Shown piece after piece: positions 47,539 through 56,825 of a stretch of 64,000 nt of DNA. Position numbers and translations under genes: made by a program. The notes below the pieces were generated by a model. That model did no database searches, was not told the origin of the DNA, and saw only the letters and a list, made by a program, of their open reading frames with translations. Source of the DNA: JBBQZO01 sp038207625 (GTDB taxonomy: Bacteria; Pseudomonadota; Gammaproteobacteria; Burkholderiales; Burkholderiaceae_D); NCBI GenBank assembly GCA_038207625.1, contig JBBQZO010000013.1, positions 1-64,000 on the forward strand. The letters are read 5' to 3'. Position 1 is the stretch's first letter. Each line of letters opens with the position of its first letter.

Positions 47539-48553
47539 CACTCGCTTCTTTTGCCAGCAGCAGGTCGGACCAGGCCAGCGCCTTGTCGGTCCCGCGCCGT
47601 AACAGTTCGCCCGGATGCAGGGTCGGCACCAGCGGCGCGCCGGCGCGTGCGTAGGCTTTGCCGCGGGTGGCCGAGAGCGGCTGCGTCAACGGCTGATCCA
47701 GCAGGCCATTGGCGGCGATCTGGCCGAGCGTGAGTACCAGCTTGGCGCCGCTTAGCACGATCTCGCGCTCCACGTACGGTCGGCACGCTTGTGCCTCGTC
47801 GCCCGTGGGCGCCCGATCGCCACCGCTGGCATTGGTCGGACGGCATTTGATCAGGTTCGTCACGTAGGCATTGCTGTCGCGCGCCAGGCCGACCGCGGCC
47901 AGCATATTGTGCAGCAGCTTGCCCGACTCGCCGGCCACCGGCTGATGTTCTTTTTCGTCGGCCAGCGTGGTCGCGCCGGCCACCACCACCCATTGCGCGC
48001 TTTGCGCGCCGCTGCCAAACAGGGGCTTGCGGCCGCTGCGGCACAAGCTGCAGCGGGTGCAGCCGGCCACGGCGGCGCGCAACTGGCGCCAGTCCATCAG
48101 TGCAATCTGCGCATCGGTGGCGGGCGCACTGGGCTGGCCGGCGTCGTCGTCGGCCCAGGCCGATTCGGAGGCGGACGAGTTTGCCGCAGCCGTGACGCCT
48201 GCCGCTGCGGGCGCCGACGCGAAAGCATCCGCAGCATATTCCGGCGCGGCGACGGGAGCCGGAGGGCGCGCGACAACTGGCGCCGCGACCGTCACAACTG
48301 GCGAGGCCGGCACCGACGCGGCCGCGCGCGGCACTGCGGAACTGCCATCGTCGGCGCGCGCCGGCGCCAATGGCGCCACTTGCGCCACTTCCGCCACGGG
48401 CGCTGCGTCTGGCGCGGCCGAGCGCACGTCATCCTGGGCTGACGGCACAGCGTCGTCAAATGGCGCGCCGCCTAACGCATCACGCAAGCTCCACAGCGGT
48501 CCGATCCCCATTTCGTCGAGGAACACGGCGTTGCGCGCGGCTAAGTCGCTCAT
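47531..48553 (-). CDS. Family 4-like uracil-DNA glycosylase with altered active-site motif
   Basis: A 340-aa protein. Residues about 1-160 are an Ala/Pro-rich, low-complexity region. The C-terminal half resembles iron-sulfur family 4 UDGs: CTRCSLC near 172, TNLIKCRPTN near 245, QACRPYVEREI near 264 and TLHPGELLRR near 318. The usual GEAPG motif, which carries catalytic residues, reads AGATT here, and PFVG reads PVAG. It may therefore lack classical UDG activity or act on another substrate. The start overlaps the rimI stop by four bases. Confidence 0.78.
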   Translation of the reverse strand: MSDLAARNAVFLDEMGIGPLWSLRDALGGAPFDDAVPSAQDDVRSAAPDAAPVAEVAQVAPLAPARADDGSSAVPRAAASVPASPVVTVAAPVVARPPAPVAAPEYAADAFASAPAAAGVTAAANSSASESAWADDDAGQPSAPATDAQIALMDWRQLRAAVAGCTRCSLCRSGRKPLFGSGAQSAQWVVVAGATTLADEKEHQPVAGESGKLLHNMLAAVGLARDSNAYVTNLIKCRPTNASGGDRAPTGDEAQACRPYVEREIVLSGAKLVLTLGQIAANGLLDQPLTQPLSATRGKAYARAGAPLVPTLHPGELLRRGTDKALAWSDLLLAKEASDA

Positions 48554-49017
48554 AGGGGCAGGCGCATCACGATGGCGTCCTCACGTTGATTGTCGTGGGC
48601 CGGATAGTAGGCTTTGCGCCGACCGATCTGGCAAAATCCGTAGCGCAGGTAGACCTGCAGCGCGCGCGCGTTGGACGGGCGCACTTCCAGCAGCACCGAC
48701 TCGGCCGCCAGTCCGCGTGCGCAGGCCATCACCTTGTCGAGCAGGAAGCGGCCGATGCCCTCGCCCTGCCGGCCGGCCGCCACGGCGACGTTGAGCAGAT
48801 GCGCTTCGTCAACTGCGCCCATCAGCAGGAAGTAGCCGACCAGCGCATGCTGCTCGTCGCGCAGCACCCAGCCCTGATAGCCGCTGGCGATCGAGTCGAC
48901 GAAATTGCCGCGCGTCCAGGGATGCGGATAGACGCTCTGTTCCAGCGCCACCACGTCGTCCACGTCGCCCTGCTGCATCGGCGCGTACGCCAGCCGTTCA
49001 TGCGCCGACACGCTCAT
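48550..49017 (-). CDS. rimI: Ribosomal protein S18-alanine N-acetyltransferase RimI
   Basis: GNAT acetyltransferase, 155 aa. The acetyl-CoA loop is VAAGRQGEGIGRFLLDKV, followed by LLEVRPSNARALQVYLRYGF, the RimI signature. The N-terminal VVALEQSVYPHPWTRGNF is also typical. ATG 49017 overlaps the tsaB stop by one base (TGATG); GTG 49020 is an alternative. The tsaB-rimI pairing is conserved in many proteobacteria. Confidence 0.93.
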   Translation of the reverse strand: MSVSAHERLAYAPMQQGDVDDVVALEQSVYPHPWTRGNFVDSIASGYQGWVLRDEQHALVGYFLLMGAVDEAHLLNVAVAAGRQGEGIGRFLLDKVMACARGLAAESVLLEVRPSNARALQVYLRYGFCQIGRRKAYYPAHDNQREDAIVMRLPL

Positions 49018-49742
49018 CACAGCGCCGCCTGGGCCGCTTTGGCCGCATTGATGTCGCGCCGTTCATCGCTGGTGAACGCGATCTTGTTGCGCAGGTAAAG
49101 CGGCTGGGCGGCCGCCGCATCCATGCCGGCGCCGGCGGCCAGCGCGTGGCGCGCCAGTTGCGCCAGATCGGCCGCATGCGGCATCACCTCGACCAGCGCG
49201 GCCGCGCCATACGCGCGCCCTTCGAACGCGGCCGGATACGCCGAAAAGCCGTTGCCGCAGGCGCACAGCGGCACGCCGTCGGCCAGTAACGGCGCCACAT
49301 CGGCCGGCGCGCACAAAGCCGGCGCGCACACGGTGAGCCAGGCGCCGTCGACGTAGCGGTACTGGGCCCAGTAGACTTCGCCCATGCGCGCGTCGAGCAC
49401 GGCCAGCACGTCGGTGGCGCCATGGCGCGCGCGGCAGCCTTCGGCCATGGCCGCCAGCGTGACCAGCGCCAGCACCGGCAGCTTGGCGCCGAAGGCCAGG
49501 CCCTGGGCGATGCCGCAGGCGGTGCGCACGCCGGTAAACGAGCCGGGGCCGGCGCCAAAGGCGATCGCGTCGCATTGGGCCAGCGTCACGCCCGCCTCGG
49601 CCAGCAGGCTTTGCACCATCGGCAGGATGGTTTGTGAATGGGTGCGCACACCGGACGACGCGCGCGTGTGGATCACGTCGCCTTGCAACAGGGCGCAGGA
49701 AGCGAGTTCGGAAGAGGTTTCAATGGCAAGAATAATAGGCAT
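49017..49742 (-). CDS. tsaB: tRNA t6A modification protein TsaB
   Basis: Partner of TsaD in threonylcarbamoyladenosine formation on tRNAs that read ANN codons. The 241-aa ASKHA-fold protein shows ILAIETSSELASCAL at the start, the HSQTILPMV motif and GPGSFTGVRTACGIAQGLA near 70. ATG 49742 is the family start; the upstream extension of 31 residues is not supported. It is first in a four-gene overlapping operon and divergent from the thioredoxin-like gene. Confidence 0.95.
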   Translation of the reverse strand: MPIILAIETSSELASCALLQGDVIHTRASSGVRTHSQTILPMVQSLLAEAGVTLAQCDAIAFGAGPGSFTGVRTACGIAQGLAFGAKLPVLALVTLAAMAEGCRARHGATDVLAVLDARMGEVYWAQYRYVDGAWLTVCAPALCAPADVAPLLADGVPLCACGNGFSAYPAAFEGRAYGAAALVEVMPHAADLAQLARHALAAGAGMDAAAAQPLYLRNKIAFTSDERRDINAAKAAQAAL

Positions 49743-49846
49743 GCCGTATTTTACCCTTTCGGCACGTCCGGGCACACTAGCCGGTGCCGCTGCGCCACGC
49801 GCGGGGGTAGAATGGCGGCTCACCGCTGCCACCACGTTTTAACACC

Positions 49847-50275
49847 ATGCATAGTCTGACACTTGAGCCGGCCAACCGCACCACCTTGCAAGCGGCGCTT
49901 GCGAGCGAACGGATGGTCGTCGCCTGTCTGTGTGCGGGCTGGTGTGGCACCTGCACGGGCTACCGCGCCACCTTCGAACAGCTCGCTGCGCGCCACCCCG
50001 ACAAACTGTTTGTGTGGATCGACATCGAGGACCAGGCCGACGTGGTGGGCGACCTGGATGTGGAGAACTTTCCCACGCTGCTGATCCAGCGGCGCGATCA
50101 GGTCGCGTTCTTCGGCACTGTGCAACCGGACGCGCAACTGGCCGACCGGCTGGTGCAGGCGCAGGCCGCGCACAGCGAGGCCGAGCTGGCCGCGCTGGCG
50201 CAATCGAGCGCCGAGCGGCGCGCCTGGCAGCACGACTGCAATCTGCGCACCCTGCTGGCCAAGGCCGACGCCTAG
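49847..50275 (+). CDS. Thioredoxin-fold protein
   Basis: A 142-aa cytoplasmic thioredoxin-like protein. The active site is AGWCGTCTGYR (Cys33 and Cys36), with the WCGTC spelling rather than WCGPC. The conserved cis-Pro region is ENFPTLLIQRR near 75. No signal peptide. The C-terminal 40 residues form an Ala/Glu-rich helix not found in plain thioredoxins. It is divergent from tsaB, and convergent with the IorB-like gene, 12 bp away. Confidence 0.88.
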   Translation: MHSLTLEPANRTTLQAALASERMVVACLCAGWCGTCTGYRATFEQLAARHPDKLFVWIDIEDQADVVGDLDVENFPTLLIQRRDQVAFFGTVQPDAQLADRLVQAQAAHSEAELAALAQSSAERRAWQHDCNLRTLLAKADA

Positions 50276-50287
50276 CGTCGTACCGGA

Positions 50288-52558
50288 CTACAGCCGCAGC
50301 GGCAGGCTGCGCAGGCGCTGGCCGGTCAGTGCGAACACGGCGTTGGCGACGGCCGGTGCGATCACCGGCACGGCCGGCTCGCCCACGCCTTCGGGCGGCT
50401 CGGCACTTTGGATAATAATCGTTTCCACGCTGGGCGCCTGATCCATGCGCAGCACGGGGTAATCGTGAAAATTCGATTGTTGTACGCGCCCGTCCTTGAT
50501 CGTGATCTCGCCGGCCAGCGCGGCCGACAAGCCAAAGATCACGGCCGACTCCATTTGCTGCGCGATGATGTTCGGGTTGACGGCGATGCCGCAATCGAGC
50601 GCGCACACCACCCGGTGCACGCGGATCTGCTTGTCCTGCACCGACACCTCGGCCACCTGCGCGACGATGCTGCCAAACGACTGATGCAGCGCCACGCCAT
50701 GCGCGCGTCCAGCCGGCGCCGTGCCGGCCTTCTGCACGGCCGTCTCCAGCACCGCCAGATGGCGCGGATGATCCTTGAGCAGATTGCGCCGGAACGCCAC
50801 CGGGTCGGTGCCACCCGCATGGGCCAGCTCGTCGATGAAGCTCTCCTTGAAGAACGCGTTGTGCGAATGTCCGACCGAACGCCAGAACCCCAGCGGCACG
50901 GCGCTGTCGACGATCACGTGGGCGATGCGCTGGTTGGGAAATTCGTACTGCATGTCGAACTCGCCCTCGGCGGTGGTCTTGTCAGGCCCGCCGCCGGGCA
51001 GCCCCAGATTGCGCTTGAAAAACTGGTGCGCGATCGAGCCGCCAACGGACTTGTTGTCGTAGCTCGTTACGTGGCCGGCCGCGTCCAGGCTGGCCGTGAA
51101 ACGCGCCAGCGCCGCCGGGCGGTACACATCGTGCGTCATGTCGTCTTCGCGCGTCCAGATCAGCTGGACCGGTTTGCCGCCGCACTGCATGGCCACCGCC
51201 ACCGCCTGCGCAACGATGTCCGCCTCGAGCCGGCGTCCGAAGCCACCGCCCAGCATCAGCACCTCGATGCTGACGGCACTCTTGTCGACGCCGGCCACCT
51301 TGGCCGCCATCTCGACGGCGATGCCCGGCACCTGGGTTGACACCCACAGTTTGACCTTGCCATCCTTGACCTGCGCGGTGCAGTTGAGCGGCTCCATCGC
51401 CGCGTGCGCCAGGAACGGCGCGCGGTAGTCGGCCGTGACGGTCTTGGCCGCGCCCTTGGCCGCGTCCATGTCGCCGCGCGCGTGATAGGTGTGCCCACCT
51501 TCGCTCGCGAGCGCGGCCGCGAAGCGCGCGTAGATGTCGGCGCTCGACAGATGCGCGTTGGCGCCCTCGTTCCAGCTCACCGGCAAGGCAGCGGCCGCCT
51601 GGCGCGCGCGCCAGAACGAATCGGCCACCACCGCCACCCCGGCCGCAGCACCGGTCTGTCCGCTAAGCGCGCCCGACACGTCGATCACATGCAGCACACC
51701 GGGCAGCGCCGTGACGGCCTTGGCGTCGAAGCTGGCCAGCTTGGCGCCGATGACGCTGGCCATCTTGACGGCCGCGTACAGCATGCCGGGCGGTCGCGCG
51801 TCCAGGCCGAACACGCAGCTGCCGTTGACTTTGGCGGGCGTGTCGCGGCGCGGCGCCGGCGTGCCGATCAGCTTGAATTGTTTGGGTTCTTTCAGCTGCA
51901 CCTGCTCGGGCGCGATCTGCACCGTGGCGGCCTTGGCGGCCAGACTGGCGTAGGAAGCGCGCCGGCCGCTGGCGTGGATCACGAAGCCGGCCTCGGTGCG
52001 GCACTGCGCCGGCGCCACACCCCACTGTTCGGCGGCGGCCTGCACCAGCATCGCGCGTGCGCTGGCGCCCGCCTCGCGCATCGGTCCCCAGGCGTCCTTG
52101 ACACTGGAGGAGCCGCCCGTCATGTTGATGCCCAGCTCGCGCGCGACCTTGCCCACCACCCACTGCGCGCCGGCCTTCAGGCGACCTTCGTCATCGGGAT
52201 GAAACGGCAGCGCGTCCTTGAACATGGCCACATTGCCAAAGATTTTGTCGAGCGGCGCCTGGCTCAGCGTCACCGCCGACAGCGGCACGTCGAGCTCGTC
52301 GGCCAGCAGCATCGGCAAGGCGGTATGCACGCCCTGCCCCATTTCGCTGCGTGGCATCGCCACCGCGACGCTGCCGTCCGGGCCGATGGCCAGCCAGCCG
52401 TTCAAGGCGACGGCGCCGGCACCGGCGGCAAACGGCGCGCTGCCGTTCAAGCGCTGGCGTGCCGGCAGCACGCCCCAGCCGACCACCAGAACGCCGGTGG
52501 CGGCCAGACCGCCGAGCAGGAAGCGCCGGCGGGATGATTTTTTTGGTGCTGCGCTCAT
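50288..52558 (-). CDS. Molybdenum hydroxylase large subunit, IorB-like
   Basis: Molybdopterin-binding catalytic subunit of the xanthine dehydrogenase/aldehyde oxidase superfamily, isoquinoline 1-oxidoreductase beta type. The 756-aa protein has a Tat signal SSRRRFLLGG (residues 8-17), LPMLLADELDVPLSAV, MLGGGFGRRLEADIVAQA and, near the end, GVGEPAVP with the catalytic Glu. The Tat signal implies a periplasmic enzyme. These enzymes need a 2Fe-2S subunit (IorA), and none is adjacent. It starts 19 bp after the PAS-GGDEF-EAL stop, so they may share a transcript. Confidence 0.9.
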   Translation of the reverse strand: MSAAPKKSSRRRFLLGGLAATGVLVVGWGVLPARQRLNGSAPFAAGAGAVALNGWLAIGPDGSVAVAMPRSEMGQGVHTALPMLLADELDVPLSAVTLSQAPLDKIFGNVAMFKDALPFHPDDEGRLKAGAQWVVGKVARELGINMTGGSSSVKDAWGPMREAGASARAMLVQAAAEQWGVAPAQCRTEAGFVIHASGRRASYASLAAKAATVQIAPEQVQLKEPKQFKLIGTPAPRRDTPAKVNGSCVFGLDARPPGMLYAAVKMASVIGAKLASFDAKAVTALPGVLHVIDVSGALSGQTGAAAGVAVVADSFWRARQAAAALPVSWNEGANAHLSSADIYARFAAALASEGGHTYHARGDMDAAKGAAKTVTADYRAPFLAHAAMEPLNCTAQVKDGKVKLWVSTQVPGIAVEMAAKVAGVDKSAVSIEVLMLGGGFGRRLEADIVAQAVAVAMQCGGKPVQLIWTREDDMTHDVYRPAALARFTASLDAAGHVTSYDNKSVGGSIAHQFFKRNLGLPGGGPDKTTAEGEFDMQYEFPNQRIAHVIVDSAVPLGFWRSVGHSHNAFFKESFIDELAHAGGTDPVAFRRNLLKDHPRHLAVLETAVQKAGTAPAGRAHGVALHQSFGSIVAQVAEVSVQDKQIRVHRVVCALDCGIAVNPNIIAQQMESAVIFGLSAALAGEITIKDGRVQQSNFHDYPVLRMDQAPSVETIIIQSAEPPEGVGEPAVPVIAPAVANAVFALTGQRLRSLPLRL

Positions 52559-52577
52559 GCGTGGTTTCTTTCGAGGG

Positions 52578-55500
52578 TCAGGCCGGTGGACTGACGCACC
52601 AGCGTTCCAGCAAATCGTCCGGCAGCACCGGACGGCTGTAAAAATAGCCCTGCGCCATATTGCAGCCGTGGCGCAGCAGGAAGGCCGCTTGTTCTTCGGT
52701 TTCGACGCCTTCGGCCACCACCGACAAATTGAGGCTCTTGCCAAGCTGGATGATGGCGATCGTGATCGCCTCGTCGTTGGCGTCGGTCGAGATGTCCTTG
52801 ATGAACGAGCGGTCGATCTTCAGCGTTTGCACCGGCAACTGCTTCAGGTAAGCAAGCGAGGAATAACCGGTGCCGAAATCGTCGATCGCCAGCCCCACCC
52901 CGATCGCGTGCAGGTCGTTGATGAACACCAGCGCGTCGCCCGTGTTCATGATCACCGACTCCGTCACCTCCAGCTGCAGGCGGTGCGGCTCGAGCCCGGT
53001 CTCCTTCAAAATCTCGGCCACCATGTTGACGATCGAGCCCCGTTCGAACTGTTTCACCGACAGGTTGACGGCCATCTTGGGCACATGCAAACCGGCCTCC
53101 TGCCAGCGCACCATCTGGCGGCAGGCTTCGAACAGCACCCATTTGCCCAGCTGGTTGATGAAGCCGGTGTCCTCGGCCAGCGGGATGAAGCGCACCGGCG
53201 GCACCAGCCCCAGCTCCGGATTATTCCAGCGCACCAGCGCCTCGACGCCGATCATGCGGCCGGTGTCGATCTCCACTTGCGGCTGGTAGTTCAGGAAGAT
53301 CTCGTTCTTGTCGATCGAGCGGCGCAGCATCGCCTCCAGGCGCAGCCGTTCGACCCCTTCGCCGGTCATCGACGGCGCGTAGAACTGGTAGCCGTTGCGC
53401 CCGCGCGCCTTGGCCTGGTACATCGCCACGTCGGCGTTGCGGATCAGCATATTGAGGTCCGTCGCGTCGGCCGGATACAGGCTGATGCCCACGCTGCCGG
53501 TGACGAACAGCTCGTAGTCGGACACGATGAACGGTTGCTCGAACATGGTCATCAGTTTTTCGGCCACCAGCCCGGCGCCGTACTGGCCGTCGACGTTCTC
53601 GAGCAGCACGATGAACTCGTCGCCGCCCAGGCGCGCCAGCGTGTCGCCTTCGCGCAGGCGCTGCGACAGCGCGTGCGCGACCTGCTTGAGCAGCTCGTCG
53701 CCGATGTGGTGGCCCAGCGTGTCGTTGACGTTCTTGAAGCGGTCCAGGTCGATGAACAGGATCGCCAGCTGCTCCTGGTCGCGCGCACCGCGCTGCAGCG
53801 CGTGGTGCAGGCGGTCGTGGAACAGCAGGCGGTTGGGCAGCGCCGTGAGCGGATCGTGATGCGCCATATGGTCGAGCTTTTCCTGCGACTCCTTGACCTG
53901 GGTGATGTCGCTGAACACGCCCACGTAATGGGTGCTCACGCCATTGTTATCGCGCACCGCCGAGATGGTCAGCCATTCAAGATACAGCTCGCCGCTCTTG
54001 CGCAGGTTCCAGATCTCGCCGCGCCAGAAGCCGCTCTCGACCAGGTTGCTCCACAGCGCATGGTAGAACGCGTCGTCCTGGCGCCCCGAGCGCGTCAGCG
54101 AAGACGGCTGGCCCAGCGCCTCCGCTTCGGTGTAGCCGGTGATCTGGGTGAAGGCCGGATTGACGGCGACGATCACGCCATGGGTATCAATCACCATCAC
54201 GCCGTCGGCGATATGTTCGAGTACCGTGGCCGACAGGCGCAGCTTTTCCTCGGCCTGCTTGCGCTCGGTGATGTCGGCATACACCCAGATCGAGCCGTCG
54301 CTCGGATGATGCGGGTCCAGCGCGCAGCCCGATACCAGGCACCAGAACAGGCTGCCGTCGCGCTTCTTGTACTGGCGCTCTTCGTTGAAGTAGCCACCGT
54401 GCGTCAGGCTGGCATACTGGTGCTGGCCGGCCGCTTCGAACTCGCCGTCGCTGGGGAACATGATTTCGGTCGACGCGCCCACCATCGCGCCGCCCGAATA
54501 GCCGAACAACTCCTCGCAGCGGCGGTTGACCGACACCACCTGGCGCGCGCGCACGAACATCACGCCAAACATCACGTTGTCAAGAATGGCGCCCTGCTCG
54601 GCGAGCAGGTTTTCGATGCGCATCTCGTTGTGCTTGCGCTCGCTGATGTCGGACAAGATACCGTCGACCCACGGCGCGAGCCCGCCGTCGCCCTGCTGCG
54701 GCTGGCCGTTTTCGGCCACCCAGCGCTCGGTGCCGGCCGCGTCGATGATGCGGTATTCGATCTCGTAGGGCTTGCCGTCGCGCAGCGCCTGGCTGATTGC
54801 GCGGCGCTGGCGCTTGCGATCCTCCGGGCAGATGATGTTGGCCCAGATGTCCGAACTGCTGCGCATGAACAGCGCCGCCGAATAGCCACAGATATCCTCG
54901 ATGGCGTCGCTGACGAAGTCGATCGGGCCATCCGGGCGGAAGCGAAACACCGCGCCCGGCACCTGGGTGACGATGGTGCGAAAACGCTCCTCGCGCTCGC
55001 CGATGTCTTCGAACAGGTGCTTGATGGCGACCCGCATCTGCTCCATCTGGCCGGCCAGCCGGCCCAGTTCGTCCTTGCCTTCGAGGTCAAGGCGCGTTTC
55101 AAAGTCGCCGTGCGAGAGCCGGTCGGAAAACCCCATTAACTTGCGCAGCGGCGTGAGCAGGCGGCGGTTCAGGAACAACACGATCAGCAGCAGCGACACC
55201 GTCAGCTGGGCCGCCAGCACAAAGACATAGTTGATTTGCTTGATGCGCAGCTCCTGCTGGCTGCGCGCATCGTCCATCTCGACCTGGATGCGCCCGATCC
55301 GCTCGCCGCGCACCAGGATATCGCGCTCGGCGCGGTAGATCTTGCCGATCGGCCGGTTGGGTGAATGGGCCATCATGAACGGCGCATCGGACTGACCCAG
55401 TACGCGAATTTGCAGCACCGACTGGTCGCGCATGACCGAGTCGACCAGCGAGTGGGCCGATTCGGTGTTCATATTCCACAAGGACTCCTGCATGCCCAGC

Positions 55501-55715
55501 GCGAGGATGTCGACGTTGCGCTGCAGCGCCTCGTTGAGCGAGAGCGTGGCCGCCTTCTGCTCATGCACGCCGATCAGCAGATAGCTGCCGATGATGGCCG
55601 GCAGCACCAGCCCGCCGAACACCACCGCCAGCAAGGCGCCGTAGATCGACAGGCCAAACAGCGCGCCCAGCCGGGCACGAATGTTGAGGGGGTGACGGTT
55701 GGTGGTACTAGCCAT
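52578..55715 (-). CDS. Membrane PAS-GGDEF-EAL protein (c-di-GMP turnover)
   Basis: A 1045-aa sensor protein. A TM helix near residue 25-48, a periplasmic domain of about 130 residues, and a second TM near 173-190 are followed by HAMP (LLTPLRKLMGFSDRL), three PAS domains (about 245-375, 380-500 and 505-625), a GGDEF domain with intact RLGGDEF and an EAL domain with VEALVRW and DDFGTGYSS. Both catalytic signatures look intact, so it could make or degrade c-di-GMP. ATG 55715 is used; a TTG at 55745 is possible and neither has a clear ribosome binding site. Confidence 0.93.
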   Translation of the reverse strand: MASTTNRHPLNIRARLGALFGLSIYGALLAVVFGGLVLPAIIGSYLLIGVHEQKAATLSLNEALQRNVDILALGMQESLWNMNTESAHSLVDSVMRDQSVLQIRVLGQSDAPFMMAHSPNRPIGKIYRAERDILVRGERIGRIQVEMDDARSQQELRIKQINYVFVLAAQLTVSLLLIVLFLNRRLLTPLRKLMGFSDRLSHGDFETRLDLEGKDELGRLAGQMEQMRVAIKHLFEDIGEREERFRTIVTQVPGAVFRFRPDGPIDFVSDAIEDICGYSAALFMRSSSDIWANIICPEDRKRQRRAISQALRDGKPYEIEYRIIDAAGTERWVAENGQPQQGDGGLAPWVDGILSDISERKHNEMRIENLLAEQGAILDNVMFGVMFVRARQVVSVNRRCEELFGYSGGAMVGASTEIMFPSDGEFEAAGQHQYASLTHGGYFNEERQYKKRDGSLFWCLVSGCALDPHHPSDGSIWVYADITERKQAEEKLRLSATVLEHIADGVMVIDTHGVIVAVNPAFTQITGYTEAEALGQPSSLTRSGRQDDAFYHALWSNLVESGFWRGEIWNLRKSGELYLEWLTISAVRDNNGVSTHYVGVFSDITQVKESQEKLDHMAHHDPLTALPNRLLFHDRLHHALQRGARDQEQLAILFIDLDRFKNVNDTLGHHIGDELLKQVAHALSQRLREGDTLARLGGDEFIVLLENVDGQYGAGLVAEKLMTMFEQPFIVSDYELFVTGSVGISLYPADATDLNMLIRNADVAMYQAKARGRNGYQFYAPSMTGEGVERLRLEAMLRRSIDKNEIFLNYQPQVEIDTGRMIGVEALVRWNNPELGLVPPVRFIPLAEDTGFINQLGKWVLFEACRQMVRWQEAGLHVPKMAVNLSVKQFERGSIVNMVAEILKETGLEPHRLQLEVTESVIMNTGDALVFINDLHAIGVGLAIDDFGTGYSSLAYLKQLPVQTLKIDRSFIKDISTDANDEAITIAIIQLGKSLNLSVVAEGVETEEQAAFLLRHGCNMAQGYFYSRPVLPDDLLERWCVSPPA

Positions 55716-56029
55716 GCGCCGGCGCGCGCAGTTGGGCGCGTTCAAATGTGAGCATCATCGGGTGGTCTTTGAAGCGGTCGCCATGTGAGTGTCCATCGTC
55801 TGGCCCGCCCAGCGCCGGCGCGCGCATCGTAGGCGCAGCAGCCAGGCGTACTGTATAGCTCGGGTCAGTGCTCGATTCGTCGTGCAAGTTTCTTTTCTAG
55901 GTGGAATTATGCACGGAAAGACACCAAAAAGTCATCAAATTGCGCGCCTGCCAACCGTGGCGCTGTCGCGGCAAGCACGAAACACGCGCTCTTGCTATCA
56001 TCTGCACTCTTTTTCTCAAGGAACACATC

Positions 56030-56536
56030 ATGACCTTTTCCATGTACTCGGCCTCGGTGCCGGTCTTCAAACAGATCCTTGGCAGCCTGTCGGCCATCCT
56101 CGACAAGGCCGAAGCGCACGCGCTGGAGAAAAAAATCGAGCCCGCCGCCCTGCTGCAGGCGCGCCTTTACCCGGACATGTTTCCGTTCTTGCGCCAGATC
56201 CAGGTTGCGGCCGACTTCGCCAAGGGCGCATCGGCGCGCCTGGCCGGCGTCGATGTGCCCAAGTACGAGGACACCGAGCACAGTTTCGCCGACCTCAAGG
56301 CGCGCCTGGCCAAAACCATCGCCTTCATCGACGCCCTGCCGCAAGCGGACCTGGAAGCCAGCGCCGATCGCGACATCAGCACCAGTAGCGGCGCCAACGC
56401 CAAGCAGTTCAAGGGCCAGGTGTATTTGATGCACTACGCGCTGCCGCATTTCTACTTCCACGCCACCACCGCGTACGCCATCTTGCGCCACAACGGCGTT
56501 GAAGTGGGCAAGAAGGACTTCATCGGCAGCTTCTAA
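56030..56536 (+). CDS. DUF1993 protein
   Basis: A 168-aa protein of the DUF1993 family, which has a DinB-like four-helix layout. Typical segments are SVPVFKQILGSLSAILDKAE at the start, ARLYPDMFPFLRQIQVAADF, and YALPHFYFHATTAYAILRHNG near the end. Function unknown. ATG 56030 has AAGGA upstream. It stands alone on the plus strand. Confidence 0.88.
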   Translation: MTFSMYSASVPVFKQILGSLSAILDKAEAHALEKKIEPAALLQARLYPDMFPFLRQIQVAADFAKGASARLAGVDVPKYEDTEHSFADLKARLAKTIAFIDALPQADLEASADRDISTSSGANAKQFKGQVYLMHYALPHFYFHATTAYAILRHNGVEVGKKDFIGSF

Positions 56537-56606
56537 GCCGGCCGGCTTGGCGCGCCCTTCTTCGCTGCGGCGAAGGGTGCGCGCCGAAGCATGCCCGCGC
56601 GGCAAC

Positions 56607-56825
56607 TTAGGTATTGCGGCGCGGGTAGCCTTGCGCCGTGATGCGTTGCCACACCAGTTCTTTTTGCACCTCGCTCATCGACACCCAGTGCGCCACCTCG
56701 ACGACGCTGCGCCCGCAACCGCGGCAGATCTCATCGAAGGTGGTCGAGCAAACCGCCACGCAGGGCGTGTCCGCACGCACGACGAGCGGTGCCAGCACAC
56801 CGACCTCACTTGGCCGGGCCGACAT
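56607..56825 (-). CDS. DUF1289 small cysteine-rich protein
   Basis: A 72-aa protein of the DUF1289 family, with four conserved Cys in TPCVAVC and ICRGCGR, probably a metal site, followed by the VAHWVSMS helix. The start overlaps the DUF1415 end by 20 bp; ATG 56825 gives MSARPSEVGVLAPLV before the domain, with GGGA upstream. Function unknown. The longer frame to 57116 is read-through over DUF1415. Confidence 0.8.
   Translation of the reverse strand: MSARPSEVGVLAPLVVRADTPCVAVCSTTFDEICRGCGRSVVEVAHWVSMSEVQKELVWQRITAQGYPRRNT

Noticed and set aside
52218..55139. 973-codon open frame antisense to the GGDEF-EAL and IorB-like genes
   Set aside because: It spans two real genes on the other strand and has no recognisable domain.
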